Origin: Asaia bogorensis | Lineage (GTDB): Bacteria > Pseudomonadota > Alphaproteobacteria > CACIAM-22H2 | DNA: 64,000 nucleotides | Assembly: GCA_945901855.1 (NCBI GenBank) | Contig: CAMDLT010000012.1 | Location: forward strand, 1-64,000 | Direction of reading: 5' to 3' | Notes under the pieces: generated by a model | The model's input: only the letters and a program-made list of their open reading frames with translations | The model's database searches: none | What the model was told of the DNA's origin: nothing | Made by a program: the position numbers and the translations under genes | Shown: positions 42,711 to 52,145 of the stretch, piece after piece | Numbering within the stretch: position 1 is the stretch's first letter | Layout: every line of letters starts with the position of its first letter

Positions 42711-43607
42711 CTAGCCCTCCGCGATCCAGTCTTCGATCAGGCGGCGCGCGATCGAGTCGGTGCGCGGCAGGCGGAACTTTTCGGGGTCGTGGGATTGGCG
42801 CAGAAAATCGCGCGTCGCCCACAGCGCATCGACAAGCTCGTCGCGGTCGATGACGAGCTCGCTCGACAGCGCCTCGCCGTAGAACCCCAGCATGATCGAG
42901 GCGGGAAACGGCCAGGGCTGCGAGGAATGGTAGCGCACCTTGCCCACGCGCACGCCCGACTCCTCGAAGGTTTCGCGCCGCACGCAGTCTTCCAGACTTT
43001 CGCCGGGTTCGACGAACCCCGCGAGCGTCGAATACATCGCGTTGGGGAACCGCGCCGAGCGGCCCAGCAAACAGCGATCGCCGTCGGTGATCAGCATGAT
43101 CGTAGCGGGATCGCTGCGCGGGAAATGCTCGGCCCCGCAGGCCTCGCTCGTGCATTTCAGCACATGGCCCGCCGCTTCGATGCGCGTCGGCGATCCGCAC
43201 ACGCCGCAAAAGCGATGGCGTTGGTGCCACCACGCCATGCCGCGCGCATAGGCCATCAGCCCGCCTTCGACATGCGGCAGCGTGGCGCCGATGCCCCGCA
43301 GATCCACGAAGCGCGCGGCGGGCGCGATGTGGCGTTCGAGATCGGCCTCGTCGAGCGCGCTCAGATCCAGCGCGAAATACGGCACGCCGTCGAGATCGCC
43401 CAGATACAGCGGCGGCAGGTCCAGATGTGCGACCTGCGTGAGCGACAAAAACCCCGGCCCTTCTTCGAGCACCAGGCTGCGCGTGCGCCACACGGGCACT
43501 GCGCGCGCGGCGCCATCGGCGCGCTTGGCTGAGACGAAGGCGGCATCGCGGCGGTTCTCGGATCGACGGTCGAGCGGCAAGGCCGCGTAGAAATTGGGCT
43601 TTTCCAT
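42711..43607 (-). CDS. nudC: NAD(+) diphosphatase / NADH pyrophosphatase NudC
   Basis: 298 residues. The zinc-ribbon cysteines are in FCGVCGSPT and CTSEACGAEHFPR. The Nudix box is GFVEPGESLEDCVRRETFEE with its final Glu, followed by the NudC-specific SQPWPFP. The enzyme hydrolyses NADH and removes NAD caps from RNA. The N-terminal NUDIX-like domain (1-125) is present, so the protein is full length. It begins 80 bases from the SRP RNA gene, divergently. Confidence 0.94.
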   Translation of the reverse strand: MEKPNFYAALPLDRRSENRRDAAFVSAKRADGAARAVPVWRTRSLVLEEGPGFLSLTQVAHLDLPPLYLGDLDGVPYFALDLSALDEADLERHIAPAARFVDLRGIGATLPHVEGGLMAYARGMAWWHQRHRFCGVCGSPTRIEAAGHVLKCTSEACGAEHFPRSDPATIMLITDGDRCLLGRSARFPNAMYSTLAGFVEPGESLEDCVRRETFEESGVRVGKVRYHSSQPWPFPASIMLGFYGEALSSELVIDRDELVDALWATRDFLRQSHDPEKFRLPRTDSIARRLIEDWIAEG

Positions 43608-43688
43608 GGCTGGTGCCAGTTTTCGGCCTCCCTCGCGCGCCCGTCAAGAGCGGCTTGGCGGCGGGGGCGGAGCAGGCTATATAGCTTG

Positions 43689-43787
43689 CGGGAGGTTGGC
43701 GGCGGACGAGCGCCTCGCCAACCCGGTCAGATCCGGAAGGAAGCAGCCGTAACGAGTCTCCGCGCGGGTCGACGTCCAGCCTCCCAC
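43689..43787 (+). ncRNA. ffs: Signal recognition particle RNA (4.5S type)
   Basis: The conserved symmetric loop core GGTCAGATCCGGAAGGAAGC is at 43725-43744, followed by AGCCGTAACGAG. The terminal strands GGGAGG (43690-43695) and CCTCCC (43780-43785) pair, giving a hairpin RNA of about 98 bases. The RNA binds Ffh and targets nascent membrane proteins to the translocon. Position directly upstream of dnaX is the usual one in Alphaproteobacteria. Confidence 0.95.
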
Positions 43788-43813
43788 CCTTTCCCTTTCC
43801 CGCAGCGGTGCGA

Positions 43814-45607
43814 ATGGCCGAAGCCTATCAGGTCCTGGCGCGCAAATATCGGCCCCAGCGCCTGTCCGACCTGGTCGGCCAAGAGGCGCTGGTCCGCACG
43901 CTGTCCAACGCGATCGAAACGGGCCGCATCGCGCACGCGTTCATGCTGACGGGCGTGCGGGGCGTGGGCAAAACCACGACCGCGCGCATCGTGGCGCGGG
44001 CACTCAACTGCATCGGCCCCGACGGCAAAGGCGGCCCCACGATCGATCCTTGCGGCGTGTGCGAGCATTGCACGGCGATCGGCGAGGACAAGCATCTCGA
44101 CGTGATCGAGATCGACGCCGCGTCCAACAACGGCGTGCAGAATGTGCGCGAGCTGATCGAGGCGGTGCGCTACCGCCCGGTTTCGGCGCGCTACAAAATC
44201 TACATCGTCGACGAAGTCCATATGCTGTCGACGCAGGCATGGAACGCGCTGCTGAAGACGCTGGAAGAGCCGCCCGCCCACGCCAAATTTCTGTTCGCGA
44301 CGACCGAAATCCGCAAAGTGCCGGTAACCGTGCTGTCGCGCTGCCAGCGCTTCGATCTGCGCCGCTTCGACCAAGCTACGCTCGCGCGCCATTTGCTGCA
44401 TATCGCCGATCTGGAAGGCCGCAGAATCGCGCCGGGTGCGGCAGCGCTGCTGGCGCGCGCGGCCGACGGATCGGCGCGCGACGGGCTGTCGCTGCTCGAC
44501 CGCGCGTTGGCTGCGGCCGAGGGCGAGGTGAGCGAAGCGCAGATCCAGACGCTGCTGGGCTTGGCCGACCGCGCGCAGATTTTCGACCTGTTCGAAGAAA
44601 TCCTGAAGGGCGATGCCGCCGCCGCCTTGGCGCGTGCGGGCGATCTCTATTCGCGCGGCGCCGAGCCGCTGGTGGTCGCCCAAGATCTGCTCGGCACCAC
44701 GCACGCGCTGACGCGCTTCAAAGTGGCGCCGGCGATGATCGACGAGGCGGGGCTGCCCGAAACCGAACGCGTGCGCGGCCGCGCGATGGCGGAAAAACTG
44801 GCGCTGCCGATTCTGGCGCGTACTTGGCAAATCTTGCTCAAGGGACTTTCGGAAGTTCAGACCGCGCCGCAACCTTTGGCGGCACTTGAGATGCTGATCG
44901 TGCGGCTGGCCTACGCTGCCAATCTGCCGAGCCCCGGCGAACTCGTGGAAAAACTCACGAAGGCCGGCGAGGGCGCGCCGGGCAGACCCGGCGGCGGTAC
45001 GGGCGGCGGCGGCGGCAGCAGTGGCGGGGGCCCGCGCGCGATCGCGGGCGGGCTTGCGACGGCGGCGGTCGCAAGGCCCCTGGCCGGACCGGTCGCGGCG
45101 ATCGCGGCGCTGCCGATGCCGCAAAGTTTTGCCGAAGTGGTCGCCCTCGTGCAGGAAAAACGCGAAGGCCTGCTCTATGGCGAGCTCTACGGGCGCGTGC
45201 GGCCGGTATCGTTTGCGCCGGGCCGCCTGACGATCGCCTACCCCAACGCGCCGCGCAACCTGACGCTGCCAACGCAGCTTGCCGAACGGCTGCGGGAGTG
45301 GACGGGGCAAACATGGCTCGTCATGCTCGAAACCCAGCAAGCCGGTTCGCCGACCCTGGCCGAGCAGGCAGCGAATGCTGCGGCCGCAAAGAAACAAGCC
45401 GCTGCCGAACATCCCTTGGTTGCAGCAGTGCTGGCGGCCTTCGCGGGCGCCGCGGTCGAGGCCGTGCATGGCAGCGAAGCGGCGGCAGCGGCAGCCGTCC
45501 CCGAATACGCGGCCCCCGCGCCGGCGGAAGCGGGCGACGAGCAGTTCGGCGACGGCGAGGATACCTGGATCGTGCCGGACAACATGGAGCAGGAGTACGA
45601 CGCATGA
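43814..45607 (+). CDS. dnaX: DNA polymerase III subunit gamma/tau
   Basis: 597 residues. The clamp-loader ATPase has YQVLARKYRPQRLSDLVGQE, Walker A TGVRGVGKTT, a four-Cys zinc module ending CGVCEHC, Walker B IYIVDEVHML and the SRC motif LSRCQRFDLR. A Gly/Ala-rich linker near 395-430 leads to the tau C-terminal part. I saw no A-run slippery site, so a short gamma form is not predicted. ATG at 43814 is used; GTG at 43808 is possible. The stop overlaps the ybaB start (ATGA). Confidence 0.95.
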   Translation: MAEAYQVLARKYRPQRLSDLVGQEALVRTLSNAIETGRIAHAFMLTGVRGVGKTTTARIVARALNCIGPDGKGGPTIDPCGVCEHCTAIGEDKHLDVIEIDAASNNGVQNVRELIEAVRYRPVSARYKIYIVDEVHMLSTQAWNALLKTLEEPPAHAKFLFATTEIRKVPVTVLSRCQRFDLRRFDQATLARHLLHIADLEGRRIAPGAAALLARAADGSARDGLSLLDRALAAAEGEVSEAQIQTLLGLADRAQIFDLFEEILKGDAAAALARAGDLYSRGAEPLVVAQDLLGTTHALTRFKVAPAMIDEAGLPETERVRGRAMAEKLALPILARTWQILLKGLSEVQTAPQPLAALEMLIVRLAYAANLPSPGELVEKLTKAGEGAPGRPGGGTGGGGGSSGGGPRAIAGGLATAAVARPLAGPVAAIAALPMPQSFAEVVALVQEKREGLLYGELYGRVRPVSFAPGRLTIAYPNAPRNLTLPTQLAERLREWTGQTWLVMLETQQAGSPTLAEQAANAAAAKKQAAAEHPLVAAVLAAFAGAAVEAVHGSEAAAAAAVPEYAAPAPAEAGDEQFGDGEDTWIVPDNMEQEYDA

Positions 45608-45927
45608 AGAATCTCGGCGCGCTGATGAAACAGGCCGCACAGATGCAAAGCAAGATGGCCGAGATGCAGGAGCAGCTCGCCGCCCTCGAAGTGACGGGCC
45701 AATCCGGCGGCGGCATGATCGTGGCGACGCTGGGCGGCAAGGGCGACGTCAAGCGCATCAAGATCGACAAGGCGCTTGTCGACCCGAACGAAGTCGAAGT
45801 GCTCGAAGATCTGCTGGTCGCAGCCCTCAACGACGCGCGCGCCAAAGTCGATGCCGCGACGTCCGAGCGCATGCGCGACATGACGGGCGGGCTCGATCTG
45901 CCGCCCGGCATCAAGCTGCCTTTCTGA
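45604..45927 (+). CDS. YbaB/EbfC nucleoid-associated protein
   Basis: 107-residue DNA-binding protein of the YbaB/EbfC family. It begins [20 protein letters not shown], a helical dimer segment, continues [20 protein letters not shown], and ends [12 protein letters not shown], all typical. It overlaps dnaX by four bases and precedes recR by four, forming the widespread dnaX-ybaB-recR operon. Confidence 0.95.
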   Translation: MKNLGALMKQAAQMQSKMAEMQEQLAALEVTGQSGGGMIVATLGGKGDVKRIKIDKALVDPNEVEVLEDLLVAALNDARAKVDAATSERMRDMTGGLDLPPGIKLPF

Positions 45928-45931
45928 CGCG

Positions 45932-46528
45932 ATGAACGGGCCCGAGATCAGCGAACTCGTGCGCCTGCTGGCGCGCTTGCCGGGCCTGGGGCCGCGCTCG
46001 GCCAGGCGCGCGGCCTTGCTGCTGCTGAAGAAAAAAGACCAGCTGCTCGATCCGCTGGCAAAAGCGCTGGCGCAGGCGTCCAAAGCCGTCGTTTTGTGCC
46101 GGGTGTGCGGCAATCTCGATACGCTCGATCCGTGCACGGTGTGCGCGGACGAACGGCGCGACCGCAGCCTCGTGTGCGTGGTCGAGGATGTGGCCGATCT
46201 GTGGGCGATCGAGCGCACGGCCGGTTTCAAGGGCGTCTATCACGTGCTGGGCGGCACGCTGTCGGCCCTCGACGGGCGCGGGCCGCAGGATCTGAACGTT
46301 GCCAGTCTGGTCGAACGCTGCGCGCGCGGCGCCGTGCGCGAACTGGTACTGGCGCTCAACGCCACGGTCGACGGCCAAACGACGGCGCACTACATCGCCG
46401 ACCGGCTCAAGGAATCGCCGGTCGCGATCACGCGCTTGGCGCATGGCGTGCCCGTCGGCGGCGAACTCGACTATCTCGACGACGGCACGCTGCTGGCAGC
46501 GCTCAAAGCGCGCCGCGCGGTGGGCTGA
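45932..46528 (+). CDS. recR: Recombination mediator protein RecR
   Basis: 198 residues. Helix-hairpin-helix [20 protein letters not shown], zinc finger [16 protein letters not shown] and the Toprim domain ([14 protein letters not shown], then [16 protein letters not shown]) are all present. RecR with RecO loads RecA at gaps. Last gene of the dnaX operon; it converges on the histidine kinase gene across an 18-base gap. Confidence 0.96.
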   Translation: MNGPEISELVRLLARLPGLGPRSARRAALLLLKKKDQLLDPLAKALAQASKAVVLCRVCGNLDTLDPCTVCADERRDRSLVCVVEDVADLWAIERTAGFKGVYHVLGGTLSALDGRGPQDLNVASLVERCARGAVRELVLALNATVDGQTTAHYIADRLKESPVAITRLAHGVPVGGELDYLDDGTLLAALKARRAVG

Positions 46529-46546
46529 AAGCGAAGCGGCCCAGCT

Positions 46547-48517
46547 TCAGGCAGCCGGGCGGTTGAGGACCAGTGCCAAAGCCGCGAACAGATCCGTCAT
46601 TTTGACCGGCTTGGTAACGACCGCATTCATGCCCGCCGCCAGATAGGAATCGCGGTCGCTGTCCATCGCATGCGCGGTCACGGCAACGATCGGCACGCGC
46701 GCCTTGGCATCGCTGCCGGCCCGGATCAGGCGCGTGGCGGTCACGCCGTCGACCTCGGGCATCTGGATATCCATCAAGATCAGGTCGAAATCTTCGGTCC
46801 GCCATAGCGCCAGCGCCTCGGCGCCGTTGGACGCGAACGTCACCGTATGGCCCAGGCTCTGCAGCAAATATTTGATGACGACTTGGTTCACTTCGTTGTC
46901 TTCGGCGGCCAGAATGTTCAAGCGCGCGTCGCCCTCGGCGGGCGGGGTCAGCAAATCGGTGGTCGCAGCCGGCACGTCGAAAGCGGCGCCGCTTGCGGCG
47001 GGCAGGTGCACGGGCTCGACAAACAGCCGCACCGTGAAGGTCGAGCCGATGCCGATCTGCGAGGTGACGACAATGTCGCCGTCCATCGTTCGCGCCAGCT
47101 GGCGCGCGATCGCCAGGCCCAGGCCCGAACCGCCAAAACGCCGCGTGATCGACCCGTCGGCTTGGCTGAAGCGGTCGAACAGGCCCGGCAAAAGATCCCC
47201 GGCAATGCCGATGCCGGTGTCCGACACGGCAACCACAATCTCGATCTTGCCGTCGTCGCGCGGGCTCGCAGCCGCGCCCACTTCGATCGCGACCGCGCCG
47301 CGATCCGTGAACTTGACGGCGTTGCCGATCAAGTTGAGCAGAATCTGGCGCAGCTTTAGGGGGTCGGTACGAACCGCCCGGGGCGTGCTGGATTGGATGT
47401 TGGTGCGCATGGCCAGATGTTTTTCCGCCGCCGCACCGCTCATCATCGCCACGATCTGTTCGACCGTTTCCGGCAGATCGCAGACGACGTTTTCGGCCTT
47501 CATGGCGCCCGCTTCGAGCTTCGAATAGTCGAGCACGTCGTTGACCACGGCCAGCAAAATGTTGGCCGAGCGGCGCACGATCTCGGCATAGCGCTTCTGG
47601 TCGGCATCCAGTTTGGTGCGCGACAGCAGGTCGATCATCGCGATCACGCCGTTCATCGGCGTGCGGATCTCGTGGCTCATGGTCGCAAGGAACTGGGTCT
47701 TGGCTTGGTTGGCGGTTTCCGCCTGGGTCTTTGCGTTCCCCAGTTCGGCCAGCAGCGTTTCTTTGGCGCGGTTGGCGTCGACCAGTTCCTTTTGTTCTTG
47801 CGCCAGGCGTTCGGCGAGCGTGCGGCGCTGCTCGGCCACCGCTGCAAGCTCCGCATGCTGGCGGCCTTGAATCGCCGCCGCGCGCCACACGAACACGAGC
47901 AACACCAGATAAAGCGCCAGCAAAACCGGGGTCAGACCGGCGGCCAGTACCAGCAGCCGGTGGCGCGCCTCGGCAACGATCGCGGTCTGGTCCGAATAGA
48001 ATTCCAGCACGCCTTCGATCGCGCCATTGGCGGCGCGAATCGGCACGTAGGTCCCCAAAATATAGGCGTTCCGGCGCGGCCCGTCGAAACCCGCCATGAT
48101 TTCGCGGAAGGTCAAAGCGCTGCCGATCTGGCCCAAGCGCGCATTTTCGTACGGTTTTTGCGCCGTCTGGTCCTGGCCGATATCCTGAAGTTCCGACGAA
48201 TAGATCGCACGCCCGTTGAGATCGTAGACCTTCGCCTTGACGATGTCGGTCCCGGTCAAAAATCGGCGCAGAAATTCGTCGATACGCCGGGTTTCGGGAC
48301 GGGTTTGCAGCGCCTGGGCGCTCAATTGCTCTTGGCCACGAATGTCGGCCTGGATCTGCGGCCAGACCGAATTGGAGAAGGCTTGCGCCACGATCTCGGC
48401 GGAATGGCTGCCCGAGCGAATGACCGCCATTTCGGCAAACCGATGGGCCGAATAGACGATCGCCACGAAGGCCATCGCGACCGCAAAAAATGCCAGAACT
48501 GCAAATTTTTTGACCAT
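46547..48517 (-). CDS. Membrane-bound hybrid histidine kinase with receiver domain
   Basis: 656 residues. The first transmembrane helix is at about 5-24, then a periplasmic sensor domain of about 160 residues ([16 protein letters not shown]), a second helix at about 188-212, a coiled coil (215-270), the HisKA domain with H282 in [11 protein letters not shown], an HATPase domain (N box [12 protein letters not shown] boxes SDTGIGIA and GSGLGLAI) and a C-terminal receiver with phosphate acceptor D583 (LILMDIQMP). No output domain or Hpt is present, so it probably passes phosphate to a separate Hpt protein. The signal is unknown. ATG at 48517 is preferred to in-frame upstream starts. Confidence 0.88.
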   Translation of the reverse strand: MVKKFAVLAFFAVAMAFVAIVYSAHRFAEMAVIRSGSHSAEIVAQAFSNSVWPQIQADIRGQEQLSAQALQTRPETRRIDEFLRRFLTGTDIVKAKVYDLNGRAIYSSELQDIGQDQTAQKPYENARLGQIGSALTFREIMAGFDGPRRNAYILGTYVPIRAANGAIEGVLEFYSDQTAIVAEARHRLLVLAAGLTPVLLALYLVLLVFVWRAAAIQGRQHAELAAVAEQRRTLAERLAQEQKELVDANRAKETLLAELGNAKTQAETANQAKTQFLATMSHEIRTPMNGVIAMIDLLSRTKLDADQKRYAEIVRRSANILLAVVNDVLDYSKLEAGAMKAENVVCDLPETVEQIVAMMSGAAAEKHLAMRTNIQSSTPRAVRTDPLKLRQILLNLIGNAVKFTDRGAVAIEVGAAASPRDDGKIEIVVAVSDTGIGIAGDLLPGLFDRFSQADGSITRRFGGSGLGLAIARQLARTMDGDIVVTSQIGIGSTFTVRLFVEPVHLPAASGAAFDVPAATTDLLTPPAEGDARLNILAAEDNEVNQVVIKYLLQSLGHTVTFASNGAEALALWRTEDFDLILMDIQMPEVDGVTATRLIRAGSDAKARVPIVAVTAHAMDSDRDSYLAAGMNAVVTKPVKMTDLFAALALVLNRPAA

Positions 48518-48857
48518 CGATACTCCAATTCGACAATTATCCGCACTGTTACACAATCGGCGGGTCGAACCCCAGGGGTTTTCCGAGGGTTGTTTCCAAA
48601 AAAGCCGCAAAAATGTCATGCAGGGCACGGACGATCGGCCCGCGTCTTCGCGGCGCGATTCTGCGCTGGCCGCGCGTAGGTTCCATGATGTGCCTGCGCT
48701 GGTCATGGCGGTGGATCGCGCCGTCTCAATTCAGCATGCGCGTCCGTTGTTCGTTTTCGCCGCCTTAGATGTCTGATTCGGCGTTCTTTTTGCCGTCGAT
48801 AGATCGTTTCATCCGGCTTGAAAATGCGTGCGTTTGTGCCTGTAATAAGGTCGAAGC
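48518..48857. other. 340-base divergent gap between kinase and PAS-protein genes
   Basis: No gene with family similarity was found. The kinase frame stays open to 48706, but that extension has no recognisable sequence. The stretch should carry the promoters of both divergent genes, and AT-rich patches lie near 48520-48550 and 48780-48850. A GTTCGA-like stretch near 48565 on the minus strand does not form a tRNA T-arm. Confidence 0.4.
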
Positions 48858-49436
48858 ATGATCGAATCGAGCCCGAGCCAAAAAATGTCGTTTCCCGCCG
48901 TATCCGCCGCCCTGCCGACGCAATCGCTGCCCGCAAACACAGACTTTCTGGCCGTGCGCGCCGCAACGGATATGCCCGGCGCCCATCCGGCGGCGCTTGA
49001 ATTCTGGCGTTATGCGCAGACGTGCCGCCTCGCCGGCGGGTTGCCGTCGCGCACGATCTTCGATCCGACCGAAATCTGCGCTCTGCTTGCGCGCATTTGG
49101 ATTGTCGACGTACTGCGCGACCCGATCGATTTTCGCTATCGGCTGGCGGGCACCCATATCGTGGAAACCGTCGGTTTCGAGCCGACCGGCAAATTGTTTT
49201 CGGATATTTTGGCCGAGCGCATCGCGGTCGACCCCAGCTTTCTGGCGCGGTTTCGCTTCATGGCCGACAGCGGCGTGTCGACATGGCGTTTGGGGCCGGC
49301 GCGGAACTGGAAAAATATAGACTATAAAACGGTCGAAAATGTCTGCGTGCCGTTTGCCGTCGGCGACGATCCGACGCGCGTGGCGCAGATCATGTCGATT
49401 TCGATCTGCTATCGGGCCGACGGAACGGTTTTTTAG
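48858..49436 (+). CDS. PAS-domain (PAS_5-type) protein
   Basis: 192 residues. After a 40-residue disordered N-terminus comes a PAS_5-type domain: HPAALEFWRYAQTCRLAGGL, LPSRTIFDPTEI, FRYRLAGTHIVETVGFEPTG. Such stand-alone PAS proteins are very common in Rhodospirillales and Rhizobiales; the ligand and partner are unknown. It is divergent from the hybrid kinase, which suggests a possible signalling link, but this is not demonstrated. The ATG is used as predicted; the ribosome binding site is weak. Confidence 0.78.
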   Translation: MIESSPSQKMSFPAVSAALPTQSLPANTDFLAVRAATDMPGAHPAALEFWRYAQTCRLAGGLPSRTIFDPTEICALLARIWIVDVLRDPIDFRYRLAGTHIVETVGFEPTGKLFSDILAERIAVDPSFLARFRFMADSGVSTWRLGPARNWKNIDYKTVENVCVPFAVGDDPTRVAQIMSISICYRADGTVF

Positions 49437-49439
49437 CCG

Positions 49440-49943
49440 GTGGTGCGCGACACGGGTTTTGCGCCGTTGGCGCGGGCCGATGCGCGCCTTTTGGTGCTGG
49501 GCACGTTGCCCGGACAAGCCTCGCTTGCCAGAGGCGAGTACTACGCGCATCCGCAAAACGCGTTTTGGCCCATTCTGGCCGCCTTGTTCGGCTTCGATGG
49601 GACCGCCCCCTACGCCGCGCGCGTCGCGGCTCTGGCACGGGCCCGCATCGCGGTGTGGGACGTGTGCCGCGCTGCAACCCGACCCGGCAGTCTCGACAGC
49701 GCGCTTGTTGCGGCCTCGGTCGTGCCCAACGATTTCGCGGGTTTTTTCGCAAAACACCCGAAGATAGCGCTTGTTGCCTTCAACGGCGCGACGGCCGCCA
49801 AGCTGTATGGCCGGTTGGTGGTGCCGCGTCTGGCGCCATCGTTTGCCGTTTTGCCGTGTATCGACTTGCCGTCGACCAGCCCCGCCCATGCCCGCTTGTC
49901 GCGCCCCGAAAAACAACGCCGATGGGCGGTTCTGACGGCTTGA
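49440..49943 (+). CDS. Family 6 uracil/hypoxanthine-DNA glycosylase-like protein
   Basis: 167 residues. The motif LGTLPGQASLARGEYYAHPQ followed by NAFWPIL, and the C-terminal LPSTSPAHA, match hypoxanthine-DNA glycosylases of the uracil-DNA glycosylase superfamily (family 6). These remove hypoxanthine from deaminated adenine, with Asn in HPQNAFW as the key residue. Start is GTG at 49440, three bases after the PAS gene stop; co-transcription is likely. Confidence 0.85.
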   Translation: MVRDTGFAPLARADARLLVLGTLPGQASLARGEYYAHPQNAFWPILAALFGFDGTAPYAARVAALARARIAVWDVCRAATRPGSLDSALVAASVVPNDFAGFFAKHPKIALVAFNGATAAKLYGRLVVPRLAPSFAVLPCIDLPSTSPAHARLSRPEKQRRWAVLTA

Positions 49944-50094
49944 AAAAAATTCAGGAATATGCTTCTATTGGCGATCGTCTTTATGGGCGTGCGCTGTTTG
50001 AAACGGTGAATATGAAATGCATCCAAAAGCGCGGTTTCGCGTTTTTCGGAACGTTTTGCGCTCGTGGTTACATGCGTTGTTTTTCAAAGGGATA

Positions 50095-50125
50095 AATTGG
50101 TTGCAGTCGCCGGTCGCAACCAATT
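50095..50125. repeat. Perfect 10-base inverted repeat downstream of ubiH
   Basis: AATTGGTTGC (50095-50104) and GCAACCAATT (50116-50125) flank an 11-base spacer. It lies 20 bases beyond the ubiH stop, in the 201-base convergent gap after the glycosylase gene. It probably works as a terminator or 3' stem-loop for ubiH, although a long U-run is missing. The rest of this gap is AT-rich and unassigned. Confidence 0.55.
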
Positions 50126-50144
50126 GTCGCAGGTCGCTCGGCTT

Positions 50145-51377
50145 TTACAGCGCTTCGCCGCGCATCAAACGGGGAAGTTTGCCTAATGTGCCCATTGCAT
50201 CGCGCATAAAAACACGCTTCAAGGGTTTGATTTTGTCGACCAGCCCCAGCCCCAGTCCGCGCGCGAGTTTGAGCGGCGGGATGTCGTTGGAAAACAGCCG
50301 CAGCAGCCCGTCGGTGACGGCCGAAAGCCCGACCGTGTCCACGCCGCGCCAGCGCGCATAGCGATCGAGCGTGTCGGCCGCGCCGATATCCAAGCCCAAC
50401 CGGTGGCTGTCGGCCAAAACTTCGGCAAGCGCCGCGACGTCGCGCAAACCCAGATTGAGCCCTTGGCCCGCGATCGGGTGGATGCCGTGCAGCGCATCGC
50501 CCGCCAGCGCCAAACGCGGGCCGGTGGCCCGTTCGGCCTGCACGAAGGTCAACGGATAGCGCCAGCGCGCGCTCGCCAACCGTATGGCGCCGAGGCCCCA
50601 GCCAAAGCGTTCGTGCAACTCGGCAACAAATTCGTCTTCGGGCAGCGTTTCGAACAAGGCTGCCAGTTCCGCACGCTCGGTCCACACGATCGAACTTCTG
50701 GGCTGGCCGTCGGGGCCGTCGGGCAAAGGCAGCAGGGCAAAGGGGCCGGCCGGCAAGAACCGTTCGTGCGCAATGCCGTTATGCGGCTTTTCGTGGGCGA
50801 TCGCGCAGACCAAGGCGGCTTGCGCGTAGTCCCATTTGAGGGCGCGAATGCCGGCCTTGGCGCGGGTGGGCGAAGGGCGGCCGTCGCACGCGACGATCAA
50901 GCGGGTGGCAAGCGCGGTTCCGTCGCCAAGTTCGACCTGCGCTTCTTGCAGATCGGCCTTCGTGGCGATCGCGCGGGCGGGGGCGCGCAACGAAACCCGC
51001 GTCTCGCGCAAAGCCGCATAGAGCGCGCGGCGCGTGAAACGGTTTTCGACGATATAGCCGAACGGCGCGTCGCCCAGTTCGCGATGGTCGTAATGCAGAT
51101 AGAGCGGCGAATCGCCATCCGACACCCGGATGTCGCGGATCGGGGCGGCGTAGGGGGCCAGCAGCGGCCACAGCCCCAGCGCTTGCAGCACACGCGCCGA
51201 TCCAAGGGCGATCGCCGCAGCGCGGCCATCGAACTCGTCCAGCGCCAGTCGGTCCGGGTCGTCGGCATCGACCACCGCAACGGCAAGGCCAGCCCGGTCG
51301 AGCGCCAGCGCCAGCGTCAAGCCCACCAGCCCGCCGCCCACGATCGTCGCGTCAAAAATGCCCGTGCTGCTTGCCAT
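50145..51377 (-). CDS. UbiH/UbiF-family FAD-dependent ubiquinone biosynthesis hydroxylase
   Basis: 410 residues. The Rossmann FAD motif ATIVGGGLVGLTLALAL is at the start, the DG motif is IVACDGRPSPTR, and the second FAD motif GDALHGIHPIAGQGLNLGL is near 290. These are hallmarks of UbiH/UbiF/UbiM/VisC monooxygenases that hydroxylate the ring in ubiquinone synthesis. Which ring position is hydroxylated cannot be read from this sequence, and alphaproteobacteria often have broad-specificity UbiL or UbiM forms. Confidence 0.88.
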   Translation of the reverse strand: MASSTGIFDATIVGGGLVGLTLALALDRAGLAVAVVDADDPDRLALDEFDGRAAAIALGSARVLQALGLWPLLAPYAAPIRDIRVSDGDSPLYLHYDHRELGDAPFGYIVENRFTRRALYAALRETRVSLRAPARAIATKADLQEAQVELGDGTALATRLIVACDGRPSPTRAKAGIRALKWDYAQAALVCAIAHEKPHNGIAHERFLPAGPFALLPLPDGPDGQPRSSIVWTERAELAALFETLPEDEFVAELHERFGWGLGAIRLASARWRYPLTFVQAERATGPRLALAGDALHGIHPIAGQGLNLGLRDVAALAEVLADSHRLGLDIGAADTLDRYARWRGVDTVGLSAVTDGLLRLFSNDIPPLKLARGLGLGLVDKIKPLKRVFMRDAMGTLGKLPRLMRGEAL

Positions 51378-51417
51378 CTGCTTGGCAAAACTAGGCCGCG
51401 CTTGCGTCGCGGTCTAG

Positions 51418-51885
<468 letters not shown>

Positions 51886-51927
51886 GAAAAACGCACAAAA
51901 TTTAAGCAGTTTCTGCGCCTAAAAAAG

Positions 51928-51960
51928 CGGCGGCCCCGAAACGGGTCGCCGTTTATTTTT
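51928..51960 (+). terminator. Rho-independent terminator between glnK and amtB
   Basis: CGGCGGCCC (51928-51936) pairs with GGGTCGCCG (51943-51951) with one G-U pair, loop CGAAAC, then TTTATTTTT. It implies that amtB has its own promoter. Confidence 0.85.
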
Positions 51961-52020
51961 CGAACGATGCGGCGGTATTCCTGGGCGAGGCCAAAAAATG
52001 CCAGCAGAATCAGATGATTT

Positions 52021-52061
52021 TGCACCGCAGCAATGTGCGGGGCATGTGGCACGATTCTTGG
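52021..52061 (+). promoter_or_regulatory. Sigma-54 promoter and possible NtrC half-sites upstream of amtB
   Basis: TGGCACGATTCTTGG (52047-52061) matches the -24/-12 sigma-54 consensus with GG-N10-GG instead of GG-N10-GC. Just upstream, TGCAC (52021-52025) and GTGCG (52034-52038) resemble an imperfect NtrC dyad with one base extra spacing. Together they suggest nitrogen-limitation control of amtB. Confidence 0.6.
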
Positions 52062-52145
52062 ACTATACGAACTTGATTTAAGGGGCCATCGGCCCGCGCG
52101 CATAACTTCCCGGCTTGGTGCCGGGGCAGCCAGGAGACGACAAAA

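Noticed and set aside
43814-45607. Programmed frameshift in dnaX producing gamma
   Set aside because: No run of six or more A followed by G, and no suitable slippery heptamer near the expected position.
48555-48580. tRNA T-arm-like GGTTCGA stretch on the minus strand
   Set aside because: The flanks do not pair to form a T-stem, and no acceptor or anticodon arm was found.
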